Source: Atrina japonica
Taxonomy: Eukaryota > Mollusca > Bivalvia > Pterioida > Pinnidae
Length of the DNA stretch: 64,000 nucleotides
NCBI GenBank assembly: GCA_030159075.1
Contig: BROG01000947.1
Span: forward strand, 1 to 64,000
Reading direction: 5' to 3'
Part shown: positions 1 through 11,010 of the stretch, in pieces
How positions within the stretch are numbered: position 1 is the first letter of the stretch
How the letters are laid out: the number at the start of each line of letters is the position of its first letter
The notes under the pieces: model-generated
Database searches by the model: none
The model's input: the letters and a program-made list of their open reading frames with translations, nothing else
Told to the model about the DNA's origin: nothing
Program-made: the position numbers and the translations under genes

Positions 1-620
1 CATGAGTACATCTCAATATTCTCATAAATAAACTGCCTGGCAAAAGTTGCTAGTGCATTACATAGCCCAAAACCATCCGAGTAAATTCAAAGAGACCAAT
101 TTCCTTTTCTGGTCCTGGGGTGAGACATGTACCTGGCAGTAAGCACTATTGAGGTCAAGTTTGGAAAATCACATATTTCCCGCCAACGCATTCATACATT
201 TTTCTATCAGAGGAAGTGGATAAACATCCATAACTGTAACACTGTAAACACCATTGCACCCCACCATCTTTTTTACAGACCAGGACAGGAACTGATGTCC
301 ACTCAGAATTAGAAGGTTGAATTACTCCAGCCTTTGACATTTCATTAAGATGGACCTCCCCCTCATCCTCGAAACATAAAGGGGTTCACCTCATCTTTTG
401 TTTCATGGGCTTTGCTTTTCCAGTGTCAATATGGTGTTTTACAATGTGGAAATCTCCTAAGTCAAACTCATGCGATGCAAACCTGTAATATCACTCAGTA
501 GTACACTATTTTGTGAGCTGCTAGCAGTATTATGTACCTGACCATAAGCTCCTTTGCTCCGACTGAACATCCCATGTTCATCAATAAAGGTCGCTGAGCG
601 TGAATCAACAGGCTTACCAA
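1..620 (-). pseudogene. Gypsy reverse transcriptase fragment
   Basis: Minus-strand translation gives the linker motif HIDTGKAKP near 430, then GVIQPSNSEW and PVLVCKKDGG around 320-250, the typical start of a Ty3/gypsy reverse transcriptase. After one frameshift the next block has a DLNSAY-type motif, and near position 50 a GFGLCNA motif. The catalytic Y-x-D-D block would lie beyond the left edge. At least one frameshift and several stops break the frame. The enzyme copies element RNA into DNA; this copy cannot. Confidence 0.8.
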
Positions 621-781
621 TTTTATGCTCCTCTCCCTATTCAAGGGAATATCAGTTTTCATATTGCTCTGAGATGTATTTGCTGTATGACCACTACAAC
701 CTGTAACAACATCTGACCCCTTGGAGGTACATGGAAACTCATTATCTCTCTGGTCAAGGAATTAACAAACTAGACAATTTG

Positions 782-1237
782 TCAACAGAACCACCCACAC
801 TGTTTACATCGCCCCTCATAGACTCTACTTCTGTGTGCACTGAGTTGCATACCAGTTTGCACTTTATCATGAACTTTACTCAAATCATGACCGAGTTCAC
901 TGTGCAGTGTACTAATTTCATGACTGACCGCTCTGACTTGACTTTCTTTGTCACCTAGTCGAACAGACTGAGTATCTACATCAGACTGCAGTATATGTAT
1001 GACCTTTGCCAAGTCAGCCTGGGCTTTCATGAGTGTAGATAAACGGAGCTCATTCTCCGAAAAATGAGCGTCTACATTTTGTAAAGACATATCAATGTTG
1101 TCCCCTACCGGTGGAAACAAACTACCAGGCGTACATGCCATTATTTCATCAAATACAGTCAGAGGCCTATTGTCATTTACTGACCTGAAAATTTGTTGCA
1201 GGTTATCCTCTAAACCAGCACCAAGTGGCTGTGCCAT
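782..1237 (-). CDS. Gag-like open reading frame of the gypsy fragment
   Basis: An uninterrupted 151-codon minus-strand frame begins 16-40 nt after the primer-binding-like site, where gag of an LTR retrotransposon starts. It is rich in leucine, serine and charged residues and looks helical or coiled-coil in its central part (about residues 50-125). No zinc knuckle or protease is seen. The role as the N-terminal part of Gag is inferred from position only; I do not recognise the sequence itself. Confidence 0.45.
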   Translation of the reverse strand: MAQPLGAGLEDNLQQIFRSVNDNRPLTVFDEIMACTPGSLFPPVGDNIDMSLQNVDAHFSENELRLSTLMKAQADLAKVIHILQSDVDTQSVRLGDKESQVRAVSHEISTLHSELGHDLSKVHDKVQTGMQLSAHRSRVYEGRCKQCGWFC

Positions 1238-1252
1238 TGTAAATAACTAAAT

Positions 1253-1281
1253 ATTCCCTGCCCAAATTATCCTGGGCGCCA
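1253..1281 (-). other. Primer-binding-site-like sequence
   Basis: On the minus strand this reads TGGCGCCCAGGATAATTTGG. TGGCGCC is a common beginning of the tRNA primer site of LTR elements (complement of a tRNA ending in GGCGCCA). It lies between the candidate LTR and the gag-like frame. The tRNA was not identified. Confidence 0.5.
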
Positions 1282-1286
1282 GTAAA

Positions 1287-1664
1287 GTGTATGTGATTGG
1301 TGTTTGAAACTGGGGAAAATCTAGCCTGCTTGTGTCACTGAGATAATTATTCAGACTTTTTTCAGTATAGATAGATCTATAGTGACATGCCAAAATTGAT
1401 GCAACTTTTTATTTTTCTTTAATATATTTCATATAAACCACATTTTATTCAAAAAGCTATTACATTTACAAAGTAATTTCCAATTTGATTCCAATACGAT
1501 TTTCTGAATGAACCCTTAATGTTTTGCCGGATGTTTCTGGATTTGATTTGCTATAAATTTCCATCGCTTAGTTTTACAGACTATTTCAGATTATTTTTGC
1601 AGGATACAAATTTTTAATGTGTAAAAAAATGTGCAAATAGAAACACAGTCTATAATGTGTCACA
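1287..1664 (-). repeat. Candidate 5' LTR of the gypsy fragment
   Basis: The minus strand of this stretch starts TGTGACACATTATAG and ends just before the primer-binding-like site in CACATACA-type sequence, so TG...CA ends are possible at about 380 bp. There is no second copy in the window, so both borders are guesses. Confidence 0.3.
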
Positions 1665-4600
1665 CCCCTACCTCTCAATCCCATTCATTGATATTAACAA
1701 ATAAATACATTATATGAAGAAGGTGTCTGTTTTTCTTTCATGATTTTCATTCAGAATTGTCTGTAACACATACACTTCATTATTTTGAATGATTTCATAC
1801 CATTATTTACCAATATTGACCATGATATCAAATAAGGGTAGACGGTACCCGTTAATTATGGAAAAAGTGACAAAATATACCATTTTCTTCACAAAAACTT
1901 AAAATTTGGATCATTTCTTAATGAGCATGGAACCAATTAGTCGCCAGAAGTAAAGAAGAATTTCTGAAGCTCACTTAAAAGTAAACCATGTCATTTTTTA
2001 TATCATCAAATTGCTTTTATTGACAAGGAATGAAGTGCACCCTTAATAAAAGTGTAAAACTTCTGGGAGGGGATACCCTTACATACAACACATTTCAATA
2101 GACTTATTATGTTCATTTATATAAAATATGTTATGTAATCATTTTCAGACATGTCCATGTTTTGTTTCATCCCTTAATTACAGTCTCATGATGTAACTAA
2201 TTAAATACAGAGGGCAGATAACTGAGTCTGACTTTAAAAATGGTGCAAAATGCTAGTAAAATTTCTTTTAAAAGGATATGACATATTTATAGTTCTGTTT
2301 CAGATGAAAAACTAAGTCAAATTTTAATTATACTAAGTTTTGAAACCAGTAAAAGTCAATATCAGGTGTTAATTTTTGTCTGGTATGACCCCAAGAGAGT
2401 GTTAAGTGACATTTGCTGGAAGGGGGGGGTTGAAAAAAGTGATTCAAAAAAAAAAAAAAATGCATGACTGAAAAGTTAGAAAACTTATGAAAACATGCAA
2501 CTTGAATGAATATTAGATGAGTTAATACAGAATAAAATATAATTGGTACTTTATAATTATCTTTACAGGTACTTGACTATAATAATTAGATAAAAATCTC
2601 TTATTGGACAATATTTCCTTGATTTAAGAAATTGAAATATTCCTTCTACAGGTTAAAATGTTGATAGATTATGAAAAAAATGTTCAAGCGCCCTATTTCT
2701 ACAGAATTTTTTTATTTACAATTTATCTATTACCCAAATTTAACACAATATGACCTAACCACAATGTAGAAATTCTTGTGTACAGATCAGCATAAGGGGG
2801 GGTATTTAAATTAATTTTTATACTGTTTTCAGTGTATATGGCATGATGAAATATTTTACTGATGAGACTTAAATGCTGAAATGCAGTTTAATACAATTTT
2901 CTTAAAAATGAGATGGTTCTTACCCTTCAGATACAGTACATATATACAGCTAAAGGTACAAAATACACTGCACGAGTAAAATGACATGGTCCAATATGTA
3001 GATTTTGCCCTCAAAAGAAGAAAATCAACCAGTCTTTACCTCAAAAAGGTCTGATTTTAATTCAAATGAGTTAAAATTTTACAATAGAAACATCATTCCA
3101 AAATATTTTGCTAAAATAAGTCACTATGCATAACCATAACTATATGATTTTTTATAAAAGAACATGTGCATGTTTGTAGGAGAGGGTGGGGGGGGGGGGG
3201 GTATACTTGAATTTTCCAAGTACAGATGGAATTTTGACCAATAAATGATAAAATATTAGTTCTAGGTGTAATATAAAACATACAGATAAAATTAAGAGAT
3301 CTTAATATGCAACAAATGCATAATAATGTGTGTAGAGGCAGCACACCTATTAAATTTGCACCTTGTGGACCCCCAACAAGAGCTCCATTTCATAGAGACC
3401 CTCAAATCTGTTTAAAAGTATGATTAAAAGTGAATGAATTGCAACTTAGGTGATAAAAATGAGAGAAATGACTTATTTTAAGGCTTCATCCAGCCTACAT
3501 GTGTCAAATGTGCATTTCTCTATAGGACAGACACCACCAAATATTTCCCCATAGGCCTCAATGCTAATTTACAAAACTTCAGGTCACTGTCACTCCCATG
3601 TTTATTAAATCTGGGTCAAATAAGTACCCTGTGCTGAAAGATAAATATTTTTGATAACAAAATATGCAATCAAAAGTATAGGTTGCCGTTGCATTTCTAC
3701 TTCAAATTTTCACTTGTTTACAACTCGTAGTATTCCGCACCAAAGGAAAATATCTATTCTCATATGACCCCCTCCCTTTCAATTTTCAACCATCAACCCT
3801 ATAATTTCCAAAGTACTACCAATATTCATGTATCTTTTTTATCACCTTAATTTCACTTATTAATGGCAAAACTAATTTTTTCATTTAATGACCAATCAGA
3901 TCTCTGGGCTCATTTTACCCTCCGCACAACTTTGGGTGTCCAAAATGTCTGCGCCCATGTTGTAAACAAAGCAGGTGTTTTTCCTATACTGTGCAGCACT
4001 AGTATATGTTCTTAGAGTTACAGAATAATAAGTAAAATCCATTTATTAGGTTGTGGGTTCTACATGTATATACAGTTATAGTAAAAACCTGCACCTTGTG
4101 GCTAAAAGCAATAGAATCTTGTGTTTGTCCCAGCAAACCTGAAAAGTGGTTTTTTTTTTCAAGTTTACATCAAAGAAACTATCAGATCATCAGTAAAAAT
4201 GCTATTTTATGCTATGTCATAGTTGTAATTAATTCTGCATTCAAATATGAAGGAGACCCCCCCCCCCCCCAATACTCAAGATCCTAGTTAAACCCTTTTC
4301 TGACCTCGATTAATGGTAATGTTATTGTTAATTTTCATCGCAACTGCCTATTTGAGTATTTCTTTATCAGGGTGTATACATCACTCATAAGTCATCATAG
4401 ACATTAGATTGAATAACCCCTGCACGTTAATTGACTCCTCCATTACATTAAACTTGCGCACAAGAACATTGTTTGTAAACATCTGGTTTCATTTCCAAGA
4501 AAGATAATGAATGGAATTTAACAATGAATGGAATATCTGATTAACTTAACAGTATGATATTCTTAAACTTTTGTGAAAGTAAAATATTTATTTTTGTAGA

Positions 4601-4955
4601 CAAAGTTTTGGGGATACCCACGCTGTACCAACTGACTAAGAATTTGGTTGACTATAGACCCTTTAACTGTAACTGCAGTTCTATGACTTTGAGTGGCAAA
4701 ATGATACAGATACTCGCAAAAATATAGACATCGTTATAGTAACTGATTGTTTCTTGACATCATTTTCCAGGAATCTCTATCATTTTCCCCTCAAAGTTAC
4801 AGGACTGCAGTTACAGTTAAACGAAAGTCATTGTTTACATTATGTGCATGTGTTGGCACCATTGTAATTTCCACATATGAAAGACAAATTATTGTGCTTT
4901 TCATTAATTTAATGTATATATTAATTTTTGTGTGTATTGATAGCTGTGAACTGTG
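1665..4955. other. Intergenic AT-rich DNA, no gene seen
   Basis: Both strands show only short frames without recognisable domains. Visible structure is limited to homopolymers: poly-A at about 2446-2460, poly-G at 3186-3200 and poly-C at 4257-4270. The last few hundred bases should contain the ANAPC10 promoter and 5' leader, but no clear TATA box was identified. Confidence 0.5.
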
Positions 4956-5070
4956 ATGGCAACAAAGGTGGTGGCAAATCCTGACTTAGACATCTGTAAA
5001 GAAGAAAAAGAGGGAAAACTAAGAGAAGTAGGGAATCAAGCTGTCTGGTCACTGTCCTCATGTAAACCAG
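4956..5070 (+). CDS. ANAPC10: ANAPC10 coding exon 1 (APC/C subunit 10, DOC domain)
   Basis: APC10/Doc1 is the processivity subunit of the anaphase-promoting complex, a ubiquitin ligase that controls mitotic exit; together with co-activators it helps bind D-box substrates. The three exons joined by consensus splice sites give about 185 residues, the usual size of animal APC10. Exon 1 starts at ATG 4956 (preceded by GTG) and encodes about 38 residues ending in the highly conserved block REVGNQAVWSLSSCKPG. It ends in CCAG followed by the donor gtataa at 5071. The first about 20 residues are variable in the family, as expected. Confidence 0.93.
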
Positions 5071-6192
5071 GTATAAAAGTTACAAAATATGCCAAAATAT
5101 ATTGTGTACTATATAATATTAAAAAGTTACATAATAGGCCAAAAGAAAACAAGCATCTTTTATTGATTTATATCAATAGTATGATGCATTGTGAAAGACA
5201 ATACATCATACATTAAAAAATATATCATGTTTGTTTTATACTTGTATTATAATGTTATAGTATAGAGTAGGTGAACTAATCAAAACATTAGACGTTTTCA
5301 ATTACTATACTGAATAATCATGACTATATGTACAAAAATGTATTTTATAAGTTATAGATAAACATATAATTTAATTCAATTTATTTCATTATGTACAATG
5401 TCAATGTATAGAATATTTGTGAATATAATTCAAACACAAAAATTATGATTGATGTCTACACAAAAGATAAACATGTACTGGTAATCACATACCCTAAGTA
5501 AATAAGGGAGTCACAAGAAACCAATGACTTCAACGTATACACCATCAATGTCATTGACACTTACAATGATGGAGCCATACTTTAGTATGCCATGAGTGAT
5601 ATATAATCATTTGCATATCTATAAATTACTGATAAAACAATTTCACATAATTGTACAAAATGTATTTCAAATAACATTATACACCTTTAATTGTCAATTT
5701 AGTTGAAATAACTCTTATAAAACAGTGAATATTCAATACATCACATTAACTTTGTAGAAATATGTATATTACAAAATCACTAATACTCATCCTTACATTA
5801 TGAATTAAGAAAACACTTACTAGAACATTTTGAAAGAAAATTGATAAGACTAAACATTATCTACATGTATGAGAACAAGACTTTGAGTATGCCATATAGG
5901 TAATAAACTCAGTGTTACTCACTTTGTAAAGAAGAAGATTCTACTAATTATAATCATATTGCAGCTGTTCAGAAATACAAATGGCGTTCTTCTTTGCGAA
6001 TATAAAACCGGAAATTTCATATGACGATTTATACCAAAAAAAATGTTATTTCTCAAATTTGTCATATTTAATAAAGTACTGAATTATTGTGATTGTTATA
6101 TGATCAATATATATAATCATTGTTCAATATGTTGAAATTTATTATGATGGATAACAATATCATTTAAAGTCTATTTGACTATGTACATATAC

Positions 6193-6591
6193 TAGGGCTG
6201 TCAATGATGAGAAATTAGATATCAATATATGGATAAGTAAAAAGTATCGATATATCGATAAATCAAATATGGTACTTCTATGAATAATGCATTCAAAATA
6301 TATAGACTCATTATAATATTTAAGTGCTTTACTGTGTATTCTACTATCTGATGATTAAAAAAAACAAATTTTGCAAGGAAAACATTGTTTATTTGAACAT
6401 TGAACAGTTAGAATAAAATATAACATAGTTATGAAGTAAAACAAATGGAAAATTTTGGAAACTGTAAAAGAAAGTACATACTGTGAAATGCATTATGAAA
6501 TGTATCGATACTAAAAAAAATGTATCGATTATTGAATCGAATCAATTCGTATATTGATACATCGATATCGAGTCTATCAATGACAGTGCTA
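6193..6591. mobile_element. hAT-type MITE with exact 8-bp target duplication
   Basis: The ends are TAGGGCTGTCAATGAT and, inverted at the right, TAGCACTGTCATTGAT. The identical octamer ACATATAC flanks the element at 6185-6192 and 6592-6599. An 8-bp duplication and these ends fit non-autonomous hAT elements. The interior is rich in TATCGATA steps and has no coding capacity. Confidence 0.75.
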
Positions 6592-7590
6592 ACATATACA
6601 GTAATTATTAACCCTTGATATATATAACTTCTTGGACCAGTGGACAGGCACATTGCCAGAAAAACCACGGTCCCAGTTTGAATCGCAATAATTTTTATTA
6701 TATTTGTAAACATAAGTATGTTGACTATCATTTTGTCTATAATTTTAAAAACTATCAAAGTAATGTGTTTGTAAACTAATCACTATACATATGCTGCCTT
6801 AGTGAGATTCCCCATGCATATTTCCTTTATTTATACACCCTATATGGTGATCACATACATGTATAAACCTAAACTTTTTGTGTAATTGGTCTGTGACATA
6901 ATGGATTTCAAACAGAAACAATGTCTTCAACAAAAAACAAAGTTTTATCCATTGCCGAAAGAGTTTATTCTATAAGTGAAAGTAGTGATAGATCTCGTTT
7001 TGCTACATCGCAACTTTAGTGTGGTGTATGTTGGTGAAAAATTATTTATATCTTTAACAATAAACAGTGGGTAAACTTTTTCACCCTATATAGTTATTTA
7101 TATTAATTAATACAAGATAGAGAACGTAGTTTGGTTATTTATTTAGTCTAGTCAGAGAATATGTTTATGTATCATGGTAATAGCCTGAACGAGGATTTTT
7201 TATATCAATATTACAAGCCCTAAAATTTGTTTTGAATCACAGGCATTTTTCACTATGAAAAAATTTATTTTACCTGTTCACAATGTCATGTTTGGTTTCA
7301 ATTTAAGTAGGTTCCATAAATGCAATGTTTTATTTTGAAATGAGTGTTAATGCAAGGCAGATACAACAAAGGAAATTTAGAGTGTTAATTTTGAATTTAC
7401 ATAGAGGCTGGAAATTGAAATTTTTGGTTTTTTGTTTTTAGATCTACATTAATTTGACTTTATTTCATTTCACATACATGTATGTTAGATACATGTAGCA
7501 GTAGTTTGATTCCAATGGCTATTTAGCAAAATAACAACCCATTTCAGTACTTCAGTACTTTGATTAATGTAAATGTAAATGTAAATGTTT

Positions 7591-7745
7591 GTCTTCAAAA
7601 ATATCAAGATGTCATCTAGATATAACAGTAAGATATCTTAATTTTCCTCTGTGAAACATGCTTCCACGAGATGTTGGAATGTGGTGGGACTGTTGCACAA
7701 TCCAAATGGCATTCTAAGATATTTATACAGCCCTCCTGTTTTTTT
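7591..7745 (-). pseudogene. Gypsy reverse transcriptase scrap (palm motif)
   Basis: Minus-strand translation gives GGLYKYLRMPFGLCNSPTTF and then, after one stop codon, LLYLDDILIFLK. These are the MPFGL and Y-L-D-D catalytic blocks of Ty3/gypsy reverse transcriptases. Only about 50 codons remain inside ANAPC10 intron 1. It is closer to an intact sequence here than at either flank, so it is a short isolated remnant. Confidence 0.85.
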
Positions 7746-8062
7746 TACATTATCTTGAAACATATAGCAGCTAGAGTAAAAGTGAAAGAAGACTCTTGTC
7801 ATTGATTTTGCATTTCAAATACATAAAATGTACATGTACATGTAGACTGAACATTGATACACTTGTTGCGCAAAGACAACATTGCTTAACTTTTCAGTAT
7901 AGTCAGTTTCAGATAAATTATCATCATTTTATTCTTTTATATACCTTTCATTTATCCTTTATTTATTTCTAAAGTGGTAGAAGAAGCCATTAACTGGAAT
8001 AAGACAAATACATGAAGCTATTTAGACTATCAGAATCTGTTATTTCCATTTTGGTATGCAGG

Positions 8063-8224
8063 TTTTGGGGTTGACCAACTACTGGACAATTCTCCTGATA
8101 CATACTGGCAGTCTGATGGTCCTCAACCACACCTAGTTAATATACAGTTTAGGAAAAAAACCACTATTCATGATATCTGTATCTATACAGATTATAAAGC
8201 TGATGAAAGTTACACACCAAACAG
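8063..8224 (+). CDS. ANAPC10: ANAPC10 coding exon 2
   Basis: The acceptor is ...ttttggtatgcag and the donor is gtaagt at 8225, both consensus. The exon continues the glycine codon split after exon 1 and carries the DOC-domain core, with motifs FGVDQL, DTYWQSDG, PHLVNIQF and CIYTDYKADESYTP. The DOC domain is a galactose-binding-like beta sandwich. The reading frame needs one base more than my coordinate count around 8100; I take this as a counting uncertainty rather than a real frameshift, but it should be checked. The exon lies 3.0 kb after exon 1. Confidence 0.9.
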
Positions 8225-9109
8225 GTAAGTTTATAATATGTTACTTCTATATTCTGTTTCCTCACACCTGAGGTAATTATAAATCGGATTTGAACTAGGA
8301 GGGGGAAGGTACAGATGACAATTGATATCTCAAGAATAAAAAAATAACTCAAGATTTGTTTACCTGAGGGTGAAGCCCAAAATCTTCATATCTCCCCACA
8401 ACCAGGGCATCATAAGTTTTGTCAGATAAAATTGTTTCTGCTTCCCATATCTGCCTTTTTTGTTGTATTTGGAGCAACTTAACTCAAATAATTGAAATGC
8501 CCTCGTATGGCTAGGGTCCTCCAGAGGGCTTAAAGACAAAGTGATGAGAAAACGCATTACTCCCAATACAAATTGTATTGGACTAATTGCCCGCAACAAC
8601 TTTAAGAGTATGTGTAGTTGTTATTTCTGGCAACCACCCACTTGTTACAAATATGGAGATCACTAGCTATCAAGGAAAAATATATGTTCTAAAAAAATAA
8701 AGAAAATATATTGAACATATACTGCAAATGGATGATATGTATAGAGTTGTAATTTTATATTGTGTTATTATAAATCACAACTTTCATTTACCAGTAATCT
8801 GAAGAAAAAAAAACAAGTGGAGTAGTCTATGCTATGTCACAAAATTTTGACATAAATTACTATAATGTCACAACCTGGCACAGTAAAAAAAATTTCAGGT
8901 TGGCACATTCTGAATATGTATGCATTCAGGTGTTAATGTAATGAACAAAGTGAGCAAAATATAACAACTGGATTATTCTGGTTAGGAGCAACTCTGAAAG
9001 TTCTACATAAGGAAAGTTGGTCTGAAAACTGTGATGTACTTTGTATGGGGATGTAAACCATGAGGAGTTATGCACATGAGGGAGGCATTGTTTTATTACC
9101 CTCATGTAA

Positions 9110-9735
9110 TGGCCATCCTTTCATCTGTCTGTCCTTCCATCTGTCTGCCTGTCCTTTAGTCTTTCTGTTACAAATCCTGTCCACTCTGTAACTTTGCAGC
9201 TGCTAATCAAAACTCAATGAAACTTTATGTGGTTTTAAATAAGCATGTCTAATTCAAGAGGATGATAGAGTGGAATCTGTCTTGAGATGCCAAACTGTCT
9301 GCAACTGAAATGTGGTCTTAGAAGACAGGTCATGAGGTGGTCTGCCAAAAGTGGTTTTATCTAAAGGATTATTTCACCATGTGGTTTTTCAAAATGTGGT
9401 TTCAAAATACAGGTTGTCTTTTATGAGCATAGTCTCTGAAGACAGGTTCCGTTGTATAGCAAACAAGATGACTCCAAAGTATTCAAAATGACGGTCATTT
9501 TGAAGATGATCACTTGTAAGTTTATTTTACTCATTTGCCTTAAGCCTTATGACTCATCAGCATAAACATATACATTTGTATATACAATGAAACTTTTATT
9601 TAAAGACCCCCTTACAGACACAACAAAACCAGTCTTTATAGGGAGGTGGTCTAGAGCCTAGAGGTTGATTTGTATTTATGACCAGATGGTCTTTATGCAC
9701 AGGTGGTCGCTAAAGCAGGTTTTACTGTATGTACA
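9110..9735. repeat. Degenerate dispersed repeat with CTGTCTGTC tract and GTGGTCT motifs
   Basis: A pyrimidine-rich CTGT/CTGC tract (9117-9165) precedes several loosely spaced copies of GTGGTCTT...ACAGG. The pattern looks like an old dispersed non-coding repeat. No borders or duplication were found. Confidence 0.3.
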
Positions 9736-10489
9736 TGTACAATACATATAGATAAATAATTAGATACAAGTTGATAACATACATAAATAAATGTGATCAA
9801 GAGTAAACATGAAAATGAAGAATCAATTAATTTTCCTTTTAACAAAGGCATAATTAATAAACTTAGCAAAGTTACATAATTTTGTTTTATTTTTAATACT
9901 AAATTACTGAACTAAGTTAAACACAGAGGGCCTATTATAATAACATTTATTAATATATCTAACGTAACTCTTAAATCCCTGTAGTAAGGGCATATGAAAA
10001 TAACATGAAATTCATCTTCAATTTCATGATGTGAACACTTCTCACAACTTCTCTCTTCTCTTGGAATATTTCGTATCTATCCTTTTCTGTCATCAATTCA
10101 CATGAAGAAAGTCAAAATTGTGCTAACGAAAAAAAAGTATTTTTCAGGTTGTGACTTACAAATATAATATTGTATCATGTGACCATCAGTTAAATGTAAA
10201 GGTAACATGTACTAGAATTATCCAAGTATGCATTCATTTCTTGAATAAATAAACCAAAACATACATTTTTGTCATCATATCTAATTTCAACAAAACATGC
10301 CATATTGGGGTAGGATGATATAGCAAAACAAGATGGCACTGAAAAAACTCAATATGGAGGCCATTTAGACAAAAATTAAGATGTTCACCACTATGCCAAA
10401 AAAAGATTGTTCAGTGTCTACTTTATAGTTAGGGGTAGTTTGCATGCTGATTAAGACAGATAACATAGCTTAATCATCAGTTCATCTCA

Positions 10490-11010
10490 GATTTATTCAT
10501 TCACATTGACAGTACACACTTAGTGGTAATAATTCATTTTGATAGTACACACTAAGTGGTAATAATTCATATTAACAGTACACACTTAGTGGTAATGATT
10601 CATATTAACAGTACACACTTAGTGGTAATGATTCATATTGACAGTTAACTCTTAGTGGTATTAATTCATATTGACAGCACACACTTAGTGGTAATGATTC
10701 ATATTGACAACACACACATAGTGGTAATGATTCATATTGACAGTTAACTCTTAGTGGTATTAATTCATATTGACAGCACACACTTAGTGGTAATGATTCA
10801 TATTGACAGCACACACTTAGTGGTAATGATTCATATTGACAACACACACTTAGTGGTAATGATTCATATTGACAGCACACACTTAGTGGTAATGATTCAT
10901 ATTGACAGCACACACTTAGTGGTAATGATTCATATTGACAACACACACATAGTGGTAAAATCATATTGACAGTTAATACATAGTGGTAATAATCTATATA
11001 ACAGTACACA
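10490..11010. repeat. 33-bp tandem array, subfamily 1 (about 16 copies)
   Basis: The unit is close to TTAGTGGTAATGATTCATAT followed by TGACAGCACACAC, 33 bp. As 33 is divisible by three, stop-free frames run through the array on both strands, giving repeated 11-residue peptides. I regard these frames as by-products of the period. The array merges directly into subfamily 2. Confidence 0.9.

Larger units (their letters stand above)
1..1664 (-). mobile_element. Degraded Ty3/gypsy LTR retrotransposon, left part outside the window
   Basis: Read on the minus strand from right to left the order is a candidate LTR, a primer-binding-like site, a gag-like reading frame and then reverse transcriptase running off the window. 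That is the 5' to 3' order of a Ty3/gypsy element. The distance between the gag-like frame and the RT is too short for a complete gag plus protease, so an internal deletion is inferred. Several frameshifts and stops make the copy inactive. Confidence 0.7.
5071..8062 (+). other. ANAPC10 intron 1
   Basis: The intron is very AT-rich and carries a hAT-type MITE at 6193-6591 and a gypsy reverse transcriptase scrap at 7591-7745. No other exon or gene was recognised. Borders follow GT...AG. Confidence 0.85.

Noticed and set aside
8360..8599. Possible extra ANAPC10 exon or minus-strand gene
   Set aside because: ANAPC10 is complete without it and the peptide has no known motif; kept only as part of intron 2.
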